From contig DEWI01000180.1 in assembly GCA_002363575.1 (NCBI GenBank), positions 1 through 50,072 of the forward strand: DNA of 50,072 nucleotides, given 5' to 3'. Of this stretch, positions 18,024 through 26,569 are shown one piece after another. The translations under genes were made by a program, and so were the position numbers. The notes under the pieces were generated by a model that saw nothing but the letters and a program-made list of their open reading frames with translations, did no database searches and was not told the origin of the DNA. Origin of the DNA: Verrucomicrobia bacterium UBA3214. Lineage in GTDB: Bacteria; Verrucomicrobiota; Kiritimatiellia; RFP12; UBA1067. Each line of letters opens with the position of its first letter. The stretch's first letter is position 1.

Positions 18024-21000
18024 ATGTACCTTAAGCAACTAGACATACTGGGATTCAAGAGTTTCGCGGACAAGACGCGCTTGACGTTCGAGCCGGGGCT
18101 TGTCGCGATCGTCGGGCCGAACGGCTGCGGCAAGTCGAACGTGTCCGATGCGATTCGCTGGGTGTTGGGCGAGCAGAAGCCTACGGCGCTGCGCTGCTCC
18201 AAGCTTGTCGATGTCGTATTCAACGGCACGGACACGCGAAAGCCGCTGGGGCTTGCCGAAGTCTCCATCACGTTCGCCGATTGCGAGAAAGAGCTTGGTA
18301 CCGATTTCCACGAAGTGACCGTGACGCGGCGCGTGTACCGCGACGGTTCCGGCGAGTACCTGATCAACAAGAAGCCGAGCCGCCTCAAAGACGTGCAGCA
18401 CCTTTTCATGGGCACGGGCATCGGGACGTCGTCGTATTCGGTGATGGCGCAGGGGCAGATAGACGCCATCCTGTCTTCGAAGCCCGAGGACCGGCGCGCG
18501 GTTTTCGAGGAGGCCGCCGGTATCACGAAGTTCAAGGCGGACCGCAAGGACGCGCTGAGGAAAATCGAGCAGACCGAGCAGAATCTTCTTCGAGAAGCGG
18601 ACGTCCTGCGCGAAATGAAGCGCCAGATCGGCTCCCTGCAGCGCCAGGTTGGCAAGGCGCAGAAGTACAAGGAGCTTCGCGACGAGCTGCGCGGTCTGGA
18701 CATCTACGTCTCGAAGCAGCACATACGCGAATTCGATAGCGTGCTGGAAGAGAACGCGCGCAACCGCCGCGAGATGGAAGATGCGATAGCCGAGGCGAGC
18801 GAATCGGTAGCCGCCGCCGAAGCTGCGCAGCAGGCATTGCACGCGGAAATCCACGCCTTGGAAGAGCGTTTGCAGACGCTGGCTCAGCAGGAGGCTTCCG
18901 CATCGGGGGCGTATGCGCGTGCACAGGAAGTAATCGGCGTGAATGCGCAGCGCATCGCCGAGTACAGATCCTTCGCGGAGCGCGACGGCAGGGAGATCGC
19001 GGATACGCGCCGCCAGCTCGAAGAAGTCAAGATGCAGATGGAGTCGCTCGAGCAGAAGACGCGCCTGCTTTCCGAGTCGCTGGACGCGGCGAAGGCGGCT
19101 CTCGAAGAAGCGGAGGCGGCTTTCAAGGCGTCGCAGGCGACGATCGACGAAATGCGCCTGCGCACGCAGACTTCGCGCACGGAGAGCGTGCAGTGCGACA
19201 GGCGGGCGGCGGAAATCCGCGACGAGATCGCGCGTCTGGAAGGCGCGGAGCGCGAGGCGATCATGCGCTGCGAGCGCTTGAACGCCGACAAAGCGCAGCT
19301 CTCCGGAGCGGCGGAAGCGTCGCGCGCGGCGCTTGGCGAGATACGCGAGAAGGCGGCGGCCGCGCGCGCGTTGGAGAATGCGGGCGAGGAAGCCGTGCTC
19401 GCCGTGAAGACAGAGCTTGACGCTTTGCGCGAGAAGATCGAGCACGCCCGCGATTCGCTCGGCGAAATGCAGCGTTCGGCGGCGGCGAAAGAAGCGCAGC
19501 TCGAAATGCTCAAGGACGAGGCGAAAGCGAAAGTCGCGCTCGAGGCGGCGCTGCAAAACGAGTGCGGCGCCGTGCGCATCGTCGCGCAGGAGCTTTCCAA
19601 GGGGGCGGTGCATGATGGCGACAGGCTTCTCGATCGCCTCGCGCCCCCGCAGGAAGAAGGCGCCGGCGAAGCCGTCGATCCGGTGCTGGAGGATTTGCTT
19701 GGCGACGTAGTGCTTGTGGGCGGCGAAGGAGGCGTCTGGCGCCCGAAAACGGGCATCGCGTCTTCGAGCGGAAGAATGTCGCCGATAACGGAAGCGGAAA
19801 TGGCGCTCTCGAAGCTGCGCACGGAAATCGCGGAGGCGAAGGACGTCCTGGCCAACGGCGCGGGGAGAATCAAGGAACTCGCCGCGCGGCATGCGGAAGC
19901 CGAGGCGCGCCTGGCGGAAGCGCGGCGCGCCGCCGCGCAGTGCGAAGGCGAGGAAGCGATGGCGCGGCGCGATGCCGAGGCGCTCGATGCGCGCCTTGCC
20001 AAGGTCGCCGCCGAATTCGCGGCGGCGAAGAAAGCCACGGCGGACGGCGCGGAGCGCCGAAAGGTTCTCGCCGCCGAGCTGGAAGAGACGCTGGCGCGGC
20101 GCGATGCGCTGATGGACGCGATGGCGGAGATGCAAGAGACTCTGCGCACTCTGGAGACGGAGAGCGTGACGGAGTCGCAGCGGCTCACGGAGCGGAGAAT
20201 CGCCGCCAGCCAGATGGAGCAGGAGCTTTCGTTCGTCGGGCGCCAAGGCGAAGGCGCGCGCGACCGCCGCGACGAGCTGGAGAGGCAGCTCGAAGGACGC
20301 GAGAGCGGCATACGCGGCTATGAGGACTCGATACGCCGCCTTACCGAGGAAAGCGGCGATCTGCTGGACAGCCTCGATGAATTGAAGACGCGCGCGGAAT
20401 CCATGCGCGCCATGATGGACGCCGAGCGCGCAAAGCGCAGCGGCATGATGGAGCGAATCACCGCCGCGGACCGCGAAGTCGCGGCGAAGCGCAGCGGCCT
20501 CGACCAGGCGAGGGACTTCCGCGGCAAGCTCGAAGTACAGGCGGCGGAGGCGACGATGCGCCGCCAGAACATCTACGACCACTTGAGCGACGAGTACGGG
20601 CTTTTCGCGGACGCCGTGCTGCACGAGCCGGATCCGGCGTGGAAGGGGGGCGTCGCGCCGCCCGTGCAGGAGCTGGAGGCGACCGTCGCGCGCCTGCAGG
20701 CGGACATCGCGGCGCTCGGCCCAGTGAACATGGTCGCGATCGACGAATGCCGCGAGCTGGAAGAGCGCTATTCCCGCGAGAAGGCGCAAGAGGCGGATTT
20801 GATCGCCGCCAAGGCGCAGATACTCGAGCTGATAAACACGCTCAACACGACATCGTCGGAAATGTTCCGCAAGACGTTCTCGCAGGCGAACGAGAATTTC
20901 CAGGCGATGTTCACAAAGCTTTTCGGCGGCGGCGAGGCGAGGCTGGTGCTGCTGGAAAACGCTGAGGATCCTCTCGAATGCGGCATCGACATCATCGCGC

Positions 21001-21332
21001 GCCCGCCCGGCAAGCGTCCGCAGTCCGTGACGCTGCTTTCCGGCGGCGAGAGGACGATGACCGCCGTGGCGCTGCTCTTTTCGATATTCTTGATCAAGCC
21101 GGCGCCGTTCTCGATGCTCGACGAACTCGACGCCGCGCTCGACGACGCGAACATCGGGCGCTTCGTCGAGCAGCTCAAGGAGTTTCTCGTCAAGTCGCAG
21201 TTCCTCATCATCACGCACAACCAGCACACCATCGCCGGCGCCGATCTCGTATATGGCGTGAGCCAGCAGGAGAAGGGCGTAAGCCGCGTTATTTCGATGA
21301 AACTCTCCGATCTGGGGGTAAAGGAGAAATGA
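18024..21332 (+). CDS. smc: Chromosome segregation ATPase SMC with reduced hinge
   Basis: An ABC-type ATPase that forms the chromosome-condensing complex with ScpA/ScpB. The 1102-aa product has Walker A (GPNGCGKSN, about residue 32), the signature LLSGGERTM (about 1004) and Walker B (FSMLDELDAALDD, about 1029). Two long coiled-coil arms rich in Ala, Glu, Arg and Lys separate them. The central non-coil segment, about residues 520-590, is only some 70 residues. It keeps what looks like the second half of a hinge (LEDLLGDVVLVG, then GRMS), whereas bacterial SMC hinges usually need about 120-150 residues. The protein is correspondingly short against the usual 1150-1190. It has its own promoter and an almost absent leader. 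The high-GC reverse strand carries a long shadow reading frame that is not a gene. Confidence 0.95.
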   Translation: MYLKQLDILGFKSFADKTRLTFEPGLVAIVGPNGCGKSNVSDAIRWVLGEQKPTALRCSKLVDVVFNGTDTRKPLGLAEVSITFADCEKELGTDFHEVTVTRRVYRDGSGEYLINKKPSRLKDVQHLFMGTGIGTSSYSVMAQGQIDAILSSKPEDRRAVFEEAAGITKFKADRKDALRKIEQTEQNLLREADVLREMKRQIGSLQRQVGKAQKYKELRDELRGLDIYVSKQHIREFDSVLEENARNRREMEDAIAEASESVAAAEAAQQALHAEIHALEERLQTLAQQEASASGAYARAQEVIGVNAQRIAEYRSFAERDGREIADTRRQLEEVKMQMESLEQKTRLLSESLDAAKAALEEAEAAFKASQATIDEMRLRTQTSRTESVQCDRRAAEIRDEIARLEGAEREAIMRCERLNADKAQLSGAAEASRAALGEIREKAAAARALENAGEEAVLAVKTELDALREKIEHARDSLGEMQRSAAAKEAQLEMLKDEAKAKVALEAALQNECGAVRIVAQELSKGAVHDGDRLLDRLAPPQEEGAGEAVDPVLEDLLGDVVLVGGEGGVWRPKTGIASSSGRMSPITEAEMALSKLRTEIAEAKDVLANGAGRIKELAARHAEAEARLAEARRAAAQCEGEEAMARRDAEALDARLAKVAAEFAAAKKATADGAERRKVLAAELEETLARRDALMDAMAEMQETLRTLETESVTESQRLTERRIAASQMEQELSFVGRQGEGARDRRDELERQLEGRESGIRGYEDSIRRLTEESGDLLDSLDELKTRAESMRAMMDAERAKRSGMMERITAADREVAAKRSGLDQARDFRGKLEVQAAEATMRRQNIYDHLSDEYGLFADAVLHEPDPAWKGGVAPPVQELEATVARLQADIAALGPVNMVAIDECRELEERYSREKAQEADLIAAKAQILELINTLNTTSSEMFRKTFSQANENFQAMFTKLFGGGEARLVLLENAEDPLECGIDIIARPPGKRPQSVTLLSGGERTMTAVALLFSIFLIKPAPFSMLDELDAALDDANIGRFVEQLKEFLVKSQFLIITHNQHTIAGADLVYGVSQQEKGVSRVISMKLSDLGVKEK

Positions 21333-21483
21333 CGGGCGGATGATGCAATGGATAAAGCAGCCGGGAAACACTCTCATAGCGCAATCGTCCATCGGCCATC
21401 TTGCAGGTATTTATCCATTTCTTCTCACGGCGGACCGGGCGGCGGATGCAAAGGATGACAGCTTCAAAGAGAACGATGATGCA

Positions 21484-23070
21484 ATGACAAGTGAAAATCC
21501 AGACAGAAAGAATTTCGGTCAATATTTCACGCCAAGAGATATTGCATCGTTTATGCTGGATCTTTCGCAAACATCGGCAAATGCAAAAGTTCTCGAACCA
21601 TCATCTGGCGAAGGCGTGTTCTTGAATCTGCTGGAAGAACGCGGCTATGGCGACTTGCTTGCTTTCGAGATCGACCCTGGATTGGCGCGTGAGCGCAGAT
21701 GTGTCAGATGCGAAAGTTTTGTCAGCGCGGAATTGCCGCATGATTTCGATCTAGTCATCGGGAATCCGCCGTATATCCGTTGGAAAAATCTGACGCAAGA
21801 ATTCAAGGACGAACTGGCGGAAAATTTCCTGTGGCAAAAGCATTTCAACTCGTTGTGCGACTACGCCTGCATTTTCATGCTGAAAGGAGTGGAAGTCCTC
21901 AAGGAAGGAGGTGAACTGATATTCATCTGCCCCGAATATTGGATGAATACTACTCACGCGATTTCGCTCCGCAATTATTTGCTTGACCATGGATATTTTT
22001 CCGACATATACATTTTCAATGAAGCGCCTATTTTCAAAGGCGCAACGGTTTCGTCCGTCGTTTTCCGGTTCGTCAAAACCACGGCGAAGGAAAAACCGGC
22101 AATGCGCATTGCAAAATTTGTCAAAAAAAGGAACATAGACAGCGACATATTGAAGAAACTTCAAAAACGAGAGCCTGTAAGCGATGTCGAGTATCTGGAA
22201 CTCCCGCAATTTGGAATTGGAGAACGCTGGGTGTTTGCCGCCAAGGAAGAAGCCGGCCGATTGAAGAGTTTGATGAAATCATGCCGGGCCGCAGATCAAA
22301 GCGCCTGTCTCGGCAACGATTATGCCATTGCCGCAACCGTCGGAGATGTATGCGATATTGGCAACGGAATGGTGAGCGGCTTGGACAAAGTCTTCCAGGT
22401 GCCCGGCGACTTGCCTTTGACGAAAGACGAGCAGCACGATTCGATATGGGTTTACAAAGCAAAAGACCTGTCGCCTTATTTCGCGCTGCAGCCAACGCGA
22501 TATGTCTATGTCCCAGAAAACATAACCGAAGAATCAGAGTTTGAAAGATTGTATCCGCACTTCCACTCACTGATGAAACCATGTGCCGGACAACTTGACA
22601 GACGATACCAGTATAACAGCCGCATCCCGTATTGGCAATGGTGCTTCAAGCGAAACGAGAAGCTATTCTCTAGAAAAGAACCACGCATATTTGTGCCATG
22701 CAAAGAACGTATTTCGGCAAAATCATTTGTCCGTTTTGCTTTGGCAGACTCCGGCTTTTATCCCACGCAAGACGTCTCCGCCCTGTTCCGCAAGGAAAAG
22801 ACCAAAGAATCGATAGAATATATTCTTGCATATCTAAACCATCCACTTGTATTCAAATGGATAAAATACTATGGAATATCCAAGGGTAATATCGTGGAGT
22901 TTTCCGAAAAGCCGCTTTCCAGCATACCTTTCCGGAAAATAAATTGGGAGAATGAACGCGAAAGAGCGGCCCATGAAAGAATTACCGCATTAGTCAAAGA
23001 GTTGCTGGACGAAAGAAAACCATCGCTGATTCGCGACATAAACGAACAATTCGAGGAGTTGCTGAAATGA
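21484..23070 (+). CDS. Type II N6-adenine DNA methyltransferase
   Basis: This 528-aa protein transfers a methyl group from S-adenosylmethionine to adenine in a specific DNA site. The gamma-class order is visible: GQYFTPRDIASFM at the N-terminus, the SAM-binding VLEPSSGEGVFL (motif I), then catalytic NPPY in VIGNPPYIRW (motif IV). A long C-terminal target-recognition part follows, as in Eco57I-like enzymes. I chose ATG 21484 because homology begins there; an in-frame ATG at 21340 would add 48 unrelated residues. The gene is clearly AT-richer than its neighbours and uses A/T-ending codons, indicating horizontal acquisition. Its stop overlaps the start of the endonuclease remnant by 4 bases, the normal coupling of an R-M pair. 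It appears intact, so it may be an orphan epigenetic methylase. Confidence 0.9.
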   Translation: MTSENPDRKNFGQYFTPRDIASFMLDLSQTSANAKVLEPSSGEGVFLNLLEERGYGDLLAFEIDPGLARERRCVRCESFVSAELPHDFDLVIGNPPYIRWKNLTQEFKDELAENFLWQKHFNSLCDYACIFMLKGVEVLKEGGELIFICPEYWMNTTHAISLRNYLLDHGYFSDIYIFNEAPIFKGATVSSVVFRFVKTTAKEKPAMRIAKFVKKRNIDSDILKKLQKREPVSDVEYLELPQFGIGERWVFAAKEEAGRLKSLMKSCRAADQSACLGNDYAIAATVGDVCDIGNGMVSGLDKVFQVPGDLPLTKDEQHDSIWVYKAKDLSPYFALQPTRYVYVPENITEESEFERLYPHFHSLMKPCAGQLDRRYQYNSRIPYWQWCFKRNEKLFSRKEPRIFVPCKERISAKSFVRFALADSGFYPTQDVSALFRKEKTKESIEYILAYLNHPLVFKWIKYYGISKGNIVEFSEKPLSSIPFRKINWENERERAAHERITALVKELLDERKPSLIRDINEQFEELLK

Positions 23071-23399
23071 ACTCTTTTGTGGATTTCAATGCCATCGGCA
23101 ATATTGTGCGCGGGCTTGCAGTCCCCAAACCCTTGTCTGGCACTTTGTCTGGACATGCAGCAGGCGAGCCGTTCGACAAAGCTGTTTACAACGAGCTCAA
23201 AAAGGTTTATGGAGACAGGATTTTCAGGCAATACGAGTACCTCAACTTCAATTCTATGTCGCGGACTGCGACCAGACATTTTCAGAAGGCCGAGAAAGAT
23301 GGGCGAGGGATTATCTTCGGCATTTCGTCGCAGAGGCCGAAAGAAGAGTGTCATATATGATTGAAACATTCGTAGAGCCGTTCAAGAAATACATCTGAT
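23067..23399 (+). pseudogene. Restriction endonuclease remnant with internal deletion
   Basis: The first about 60 codons (from MNSFVDFNAIG through SGHAAGEPFDKAVYNEL to DRIFRQYEYLN) read like the N-terminus of a type II restriction enzyme; the resemblance to the NgoBV/NlaIV type is from memory and weak. The opened frame then runs out of frame to a stop at 23360. In another frame, from about 23240 to the stop at 23397-23399, the sequence reads QLQFYVADCDQTFSEG and onward to VEPFKKYI, a natural-looking C-terminus. The two ends meet near 23240-23250, so an internal stretch, probably well over 100 codons, has been lost together with the frame. It starts inside the methyltransferase stop codon, and its composition matches the methyltransferase. 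Confidence 0.7.
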
Positions 23400-23440
23400 A
23401 TCTTCTGGCAATATTTCACAAAAACAACGAAAACGCGAAA

Positions 23441-26400
23441 ATGTACAAGGCAGTATCCAACAAGGTGGCGTTCCCGGAGATGGAGGAGGAGATCCTCGCA
23501 TTCTGGGAGAAGGACGGGACGTTCAAGAAGTCGCTCGCGAAGAATGCGGGCAAGGAGCGCTATAAATTTTACGACGGCCCTCCTTTCGCGACGGGATTGC
23601 CGCACTACGGGCATCTTCTCGCCGGGACGATCAAGGATATCGTGCCGCGCTACCAGACGATGCGCGGCAAGTATGTCGAGCGCCGTTTCGGCTGGGACAC
23701 CCACGGGTTGCCGATCGAAGCGCTCGCGCAAGAGGCGCTGGGCGTCTCCGGGGCGCACGAGATAAAGTCCATCGGCATCGACAAGTTCAACGAGCAATGC
23801 CGTTCGATGGTCTTGAAGTACGTCGGCGAATGGCGCAAGACTGTGACGAGGATGGGGCGCTGGGTCGATTTCGACAACGACTACAAGACGATGGATCCGT
23901 CGTTCATGGAGACTATCTGGTGGGTCTTCAAGCAGTTGTGGGAGCAGGGCAGGGTGTACAAGTCCCATCGCATCATGCCGTATTCCTGGAAGCTTTCGAC
24001 GCCGCTTTCGAATTTCGAGGCCGGCTCGAACTACAAGGACGTGCAGGATCCTGCCGTGACGGTGCGGGCGAAGGCCGTGCCTTCTTCGATCTCCATCGAT
24101 TGCCTCAGGGAGGAAGCGGCGCCCGTGTATCTGCTGATCTGGACGACGACGCCGTGGACGCTTCCGGAGAATCTGGCGATCTGCGCCGGCGCCGGCATCG
24201 ACTATGTGGCCGTGCGCGATCTTACGGACGCAGGAAAGCCGGTGTACGTCATGGCGAAGGCGCGGCTGGATTCGATATTCAAGAAGCCCGGGCAGTGCGA
24301 GACCGTCGCGGAGTTCAAGGGGCTTTCCCTCAAGGGCTGGAAATACGAGCCGATCTTCCCGTACTTCGCCGCGAAGGAGGCGGAAGGCGCATTCACCGTC
24401 CTCAACGACGACTACGTGACCACCGGTGACGGCACGGGCCTCGTGCATATCGCACCGGCCTATGGCGAGGACGACTTCCGCGTCTGCAAGGAAAACGGGA
24501 TAACGGCATTCGCCGATCCGCTCGACGAAGCCTGCGCGTTCACTTCGGCCGTCCCGGAATACGCCGGGCGCTTCTGCAAGGATTGCGACAAGGACATAAT
24601 CAAGCGCCTGAAGGCCGAAGGCAAGCTCGTCCACCAGGCGACGATCGTGCACTCCTATCCGTTCTGCGACCGCACCGACACGCCGCTCATCTACCGCGCC
24701 ATCGACGCCTGGTACGTGCGCGTCGAGGATTTGCACGACCGCCTCGCGGAGAACAACGCCACCGTGCACTGGACACCGGACTACGTGGGCGACAAGCGCT
24801 TCGGGAACTGGCTGAAGGACGCGAGAGACTGGAACATCTCGCGCAACCGCTTCTGGGGCAGCTGCATTCCCGTTTGGGTGAATGTCGATGATCCTCGGGA
24901 TATGATATGCGTGGGCAGCGTCAAGGAGCTGGAGGAGCTTTCCGGCGTCAAAGTCGCCGATCTGCACAAGCATTTCGTGGACAAGATCGTCATCGTGCGC
25001 GACGGCAAGACGTACCGGCGCACGCCCGAAGTCCTGGACTGCTGGTTTGAATCCGGCTCCATGCCATACGCCCAGCAGCACTACATGGGCGAGGGCGATA
25101 CTGCGGAATTCTTCCCGGCGGACTTCATCGCGGAAGGCCTCGACCAGACGCGCGGGTGGTTCTACACGCTCATGCTGCTCGGCACGATGCTCTTCGGCAA
25201 GTCGCCGTACAGGAACGTCGTCGTCAACGGGCTGGTGCTCGCCGAGGACGGCAAGAAGATGTCCAAGCGCCTGAAGAACTATCCCGATCCCACGAAGATG
25301 CTGGACACGTACGGCGCGGACGCCATCCGCCTCTACATGATCTACTCTCCGGTGGTGCGCGCGGAGAATCTCAAGTTCTCCGAAAGCGGCGTGAAGCAGC
25401 TGATGCGCGATTTGCTCATACCGTGGTGGAACGCCTACTCGTTCTTCGTGACGTACGCGAATGTCGATGGCTTCAACGAGCCGGAGATTGCGCCGCCCGG
25501 CTCCGCGAACGTCCTGGACAAGTGGATCGTTTCTTCGATGGAGACGCTGATAGCCGATGTGACGGCGGCGATGGACGGCTACGATCTCCAGCGCTCCGTG
25601 CGGCCGTTCGTGAAATTCGTCGAAGACCTCACCAACTGGTACATCAGGCGCTCGCGCCGTCGCTTCTGGAAATCGACGAACGACGGCGACAAGCTTTCCG
25701 CGTACCGCACGCTGCGCTACGTGCTCGTGCAGCTCGCGAAAGTCGCAGCGCCGTTCACGCCGTTCATCGCCGAAGAGATTTTCCGGAATCTGCGCGGCGC
25801 GGGCGATCCCGGCAGCGTGCATCTCTGCGACTTCCCGGAGGCGAACGCGGCCGCGCGCGACCTCGCGCTGGAGCGCCGCATGGCCGCCGTGCAGACCGTT
25901 GTCGAACTCGGCAGGCGCCTCAGATCCGACAACGATCTCAAGGTAAGGCAGCCGCTGGCGGCGATCCGTTTCTCCGGCGCTGATGTCGAAGGCCTGGAGG
26001 AGCTGATCGCCGACGAGCTGAACGTCAAGGCCGTCGAATACGTCGCCGACGAAAAGGCGCTTTGCAACGTCTCCTTCAAGGCGAACTTCAAGACGCTCGG
26101 CAAGAAGTGTGGAGCGAAGATGAAGGCGGTGGCGGCGGCGATCGCTTCTTCCGGCGCCGAAGGGCTGGGCGTGAAGACGGTTGTTCTCGAAGGCGTCGAA
26201 ATCGAGCCGGAGGATGTGATAGTCACGCGCTCGCCGAAGGCCGGCCTCGTCGTCGCTTCGGAAGGCGCGGTCGTCGTGGCGCTCGAGACGGCGCTGACGC
26301 CCGCGCTCGTCGCGGAAGGGCTGGCGCGCGAATTCGTGAGCCACGTGCAGTCGATGCGCAAGGAGGCGGATTTCGAAGTCGTGCAGCGCATCGCGCTTCG

Positions 26401-26566
26401 CGTGGAGTGCGACGAGGAAATGCGCGCGGCTCTCGAGGAGCATGCGGCGTATGTGAAGGGCGAGACGCTGGCGCTTTCGCTCGAATTCGCGCCGGCTCCG
26501 GAAAGCGCGCCGGTCGTGCTGAACGGCCGCGAAACACGAATCTCAATATCCAAAGCAGGGGAATAA
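23441..26566 (+). CDS. ileS: Isoleucyl-tRNA synthetase
   Basis: Class I aminoacyl-tRNA synthetase that charges tRNA-Ile and edits valine; cytoplasmic. The 1041-aa length and the sequence fit the eukaryote-like IleRS2 type. Motifs: HYGH in GLPHYGHLLAGT (the HIGH box, about residue 55), GWDTHGLPIE, the editing-domain region around TTTPWTLPENLAI, DQTRGWFYT, and KMSKR in DGKKMSKRLKN (the KMSKS loop, about residue 607). An anticodon-binding domain follows. No Shine-Dalgarno is evident before ATG 23441; the leader is A-rich. The next gene starts 3 bases after the stop, so the two are probably translationally coupled. IleRS2 forms are associated with mupirocin resistance; whether this one is resistant cannot be read from the sequence. 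Confidence 0.95.
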   Translation: MYKAVSNKVAFPEMEEEILAFWEKDGTFKKSLAKNAGKERYKFYDGPPFATGLPHYGHLLAGTIKDIVPRYQTMRGKYVERRFGWDTHGLPIEALAQEALGVSGAHEIKSIGIDKFNEQCRSMVLKYVGEWRKTVTRMGRWVDFDNDYKTMDPSFMETIWWVFKQLWEQGRVYKSHRIMPYSWKLSTPLSNFEAGSNYKDVQDPAVTVRAKAVPSSISIDCLREEAAPVYLLIWTTTPWTLPENLAICAGAGIDYVAVRDLTDAGKPVYVMAKARLDSIFKKPGQCETVAEFKGLSLKGWKYEPIFPYFAAKEAEGAFTVLNDDYVTTGDGTGLVHIAPAYGEDDFRVCKENGITAFADPLDEACAFTSAVPEYAGRFCKDCDKDIIKRLKAEGKLVHQATIVHSYPFCDRTDTPLIYRAIDAWYVRVEDLHDRLAENNATVHWTPDYVGDKRFGNWLKDARDWNISRNRFWGSCIPVWVNVDDPRDMICVGSVKELEELSGVKVADLHKHFVDKIVIVRDGKTYRRTPEVLDCWFESGSMPYAQQHYMGEGDTAEFFPADFIAEGLDQTRGWFYTLMLLGTMLFGKSPYRNVVVNGLVLAEDGKKMSKRLKNYPDPTKMLDTYGADAIRLYMIYSPVVRAENLKFSESGVKQLMRDLLIPWWNAYSFFVTYANVDGFNEPEIAPPGSANVLDKWIVSSMETLIADVTAAMDGYDLQRSVRPFVKFVEDLTNWYIRRSRRRFWKSTNDGDKLSAYRTLRYVLVQLAKVAAPFTPFIAEEIFRNLRGAGDPGSVHLCDFPEANAAARDLALERRMAAVQTVVELGRRLRSDNDLKVRQPLAAIRFSGADVEGLEELIADELNVKAVEYVADEKALCNVSFKANFKTLGKKCGAKMKAVAAAIASSGAEGLGVKTVVLEGVEIEPEDVIVTRSPKAGLVVASEGAVVVALETALTPALVAEGLAREFVSHVQSMRKEADFEVVQRIALRVECDEEMRAALEEHAAYVKGETLALSLEFAPAPESAPVVLNGRETRISISKAGE

Positions 26567-26569
26567 GAC

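Noticed and set aside
18039..21392. 1117-aa reverse-strand reading frame opposite smc
   Set aside because: A mirror of smc codons in high-GC DNA; smc has full family motifs on the plus strand, the mirror has none.
21340..23399. Prophage
   Set aside because: No integrase, capsid, terminase or tail gene; the AT-richer stretch holds only the restriction-modification pair.
23351..26443. 1030-aa reverse-strand reading frame opposite ileS
   Set aside because: A shadow of ileS in GC-rich sequence with no recognisable domain.
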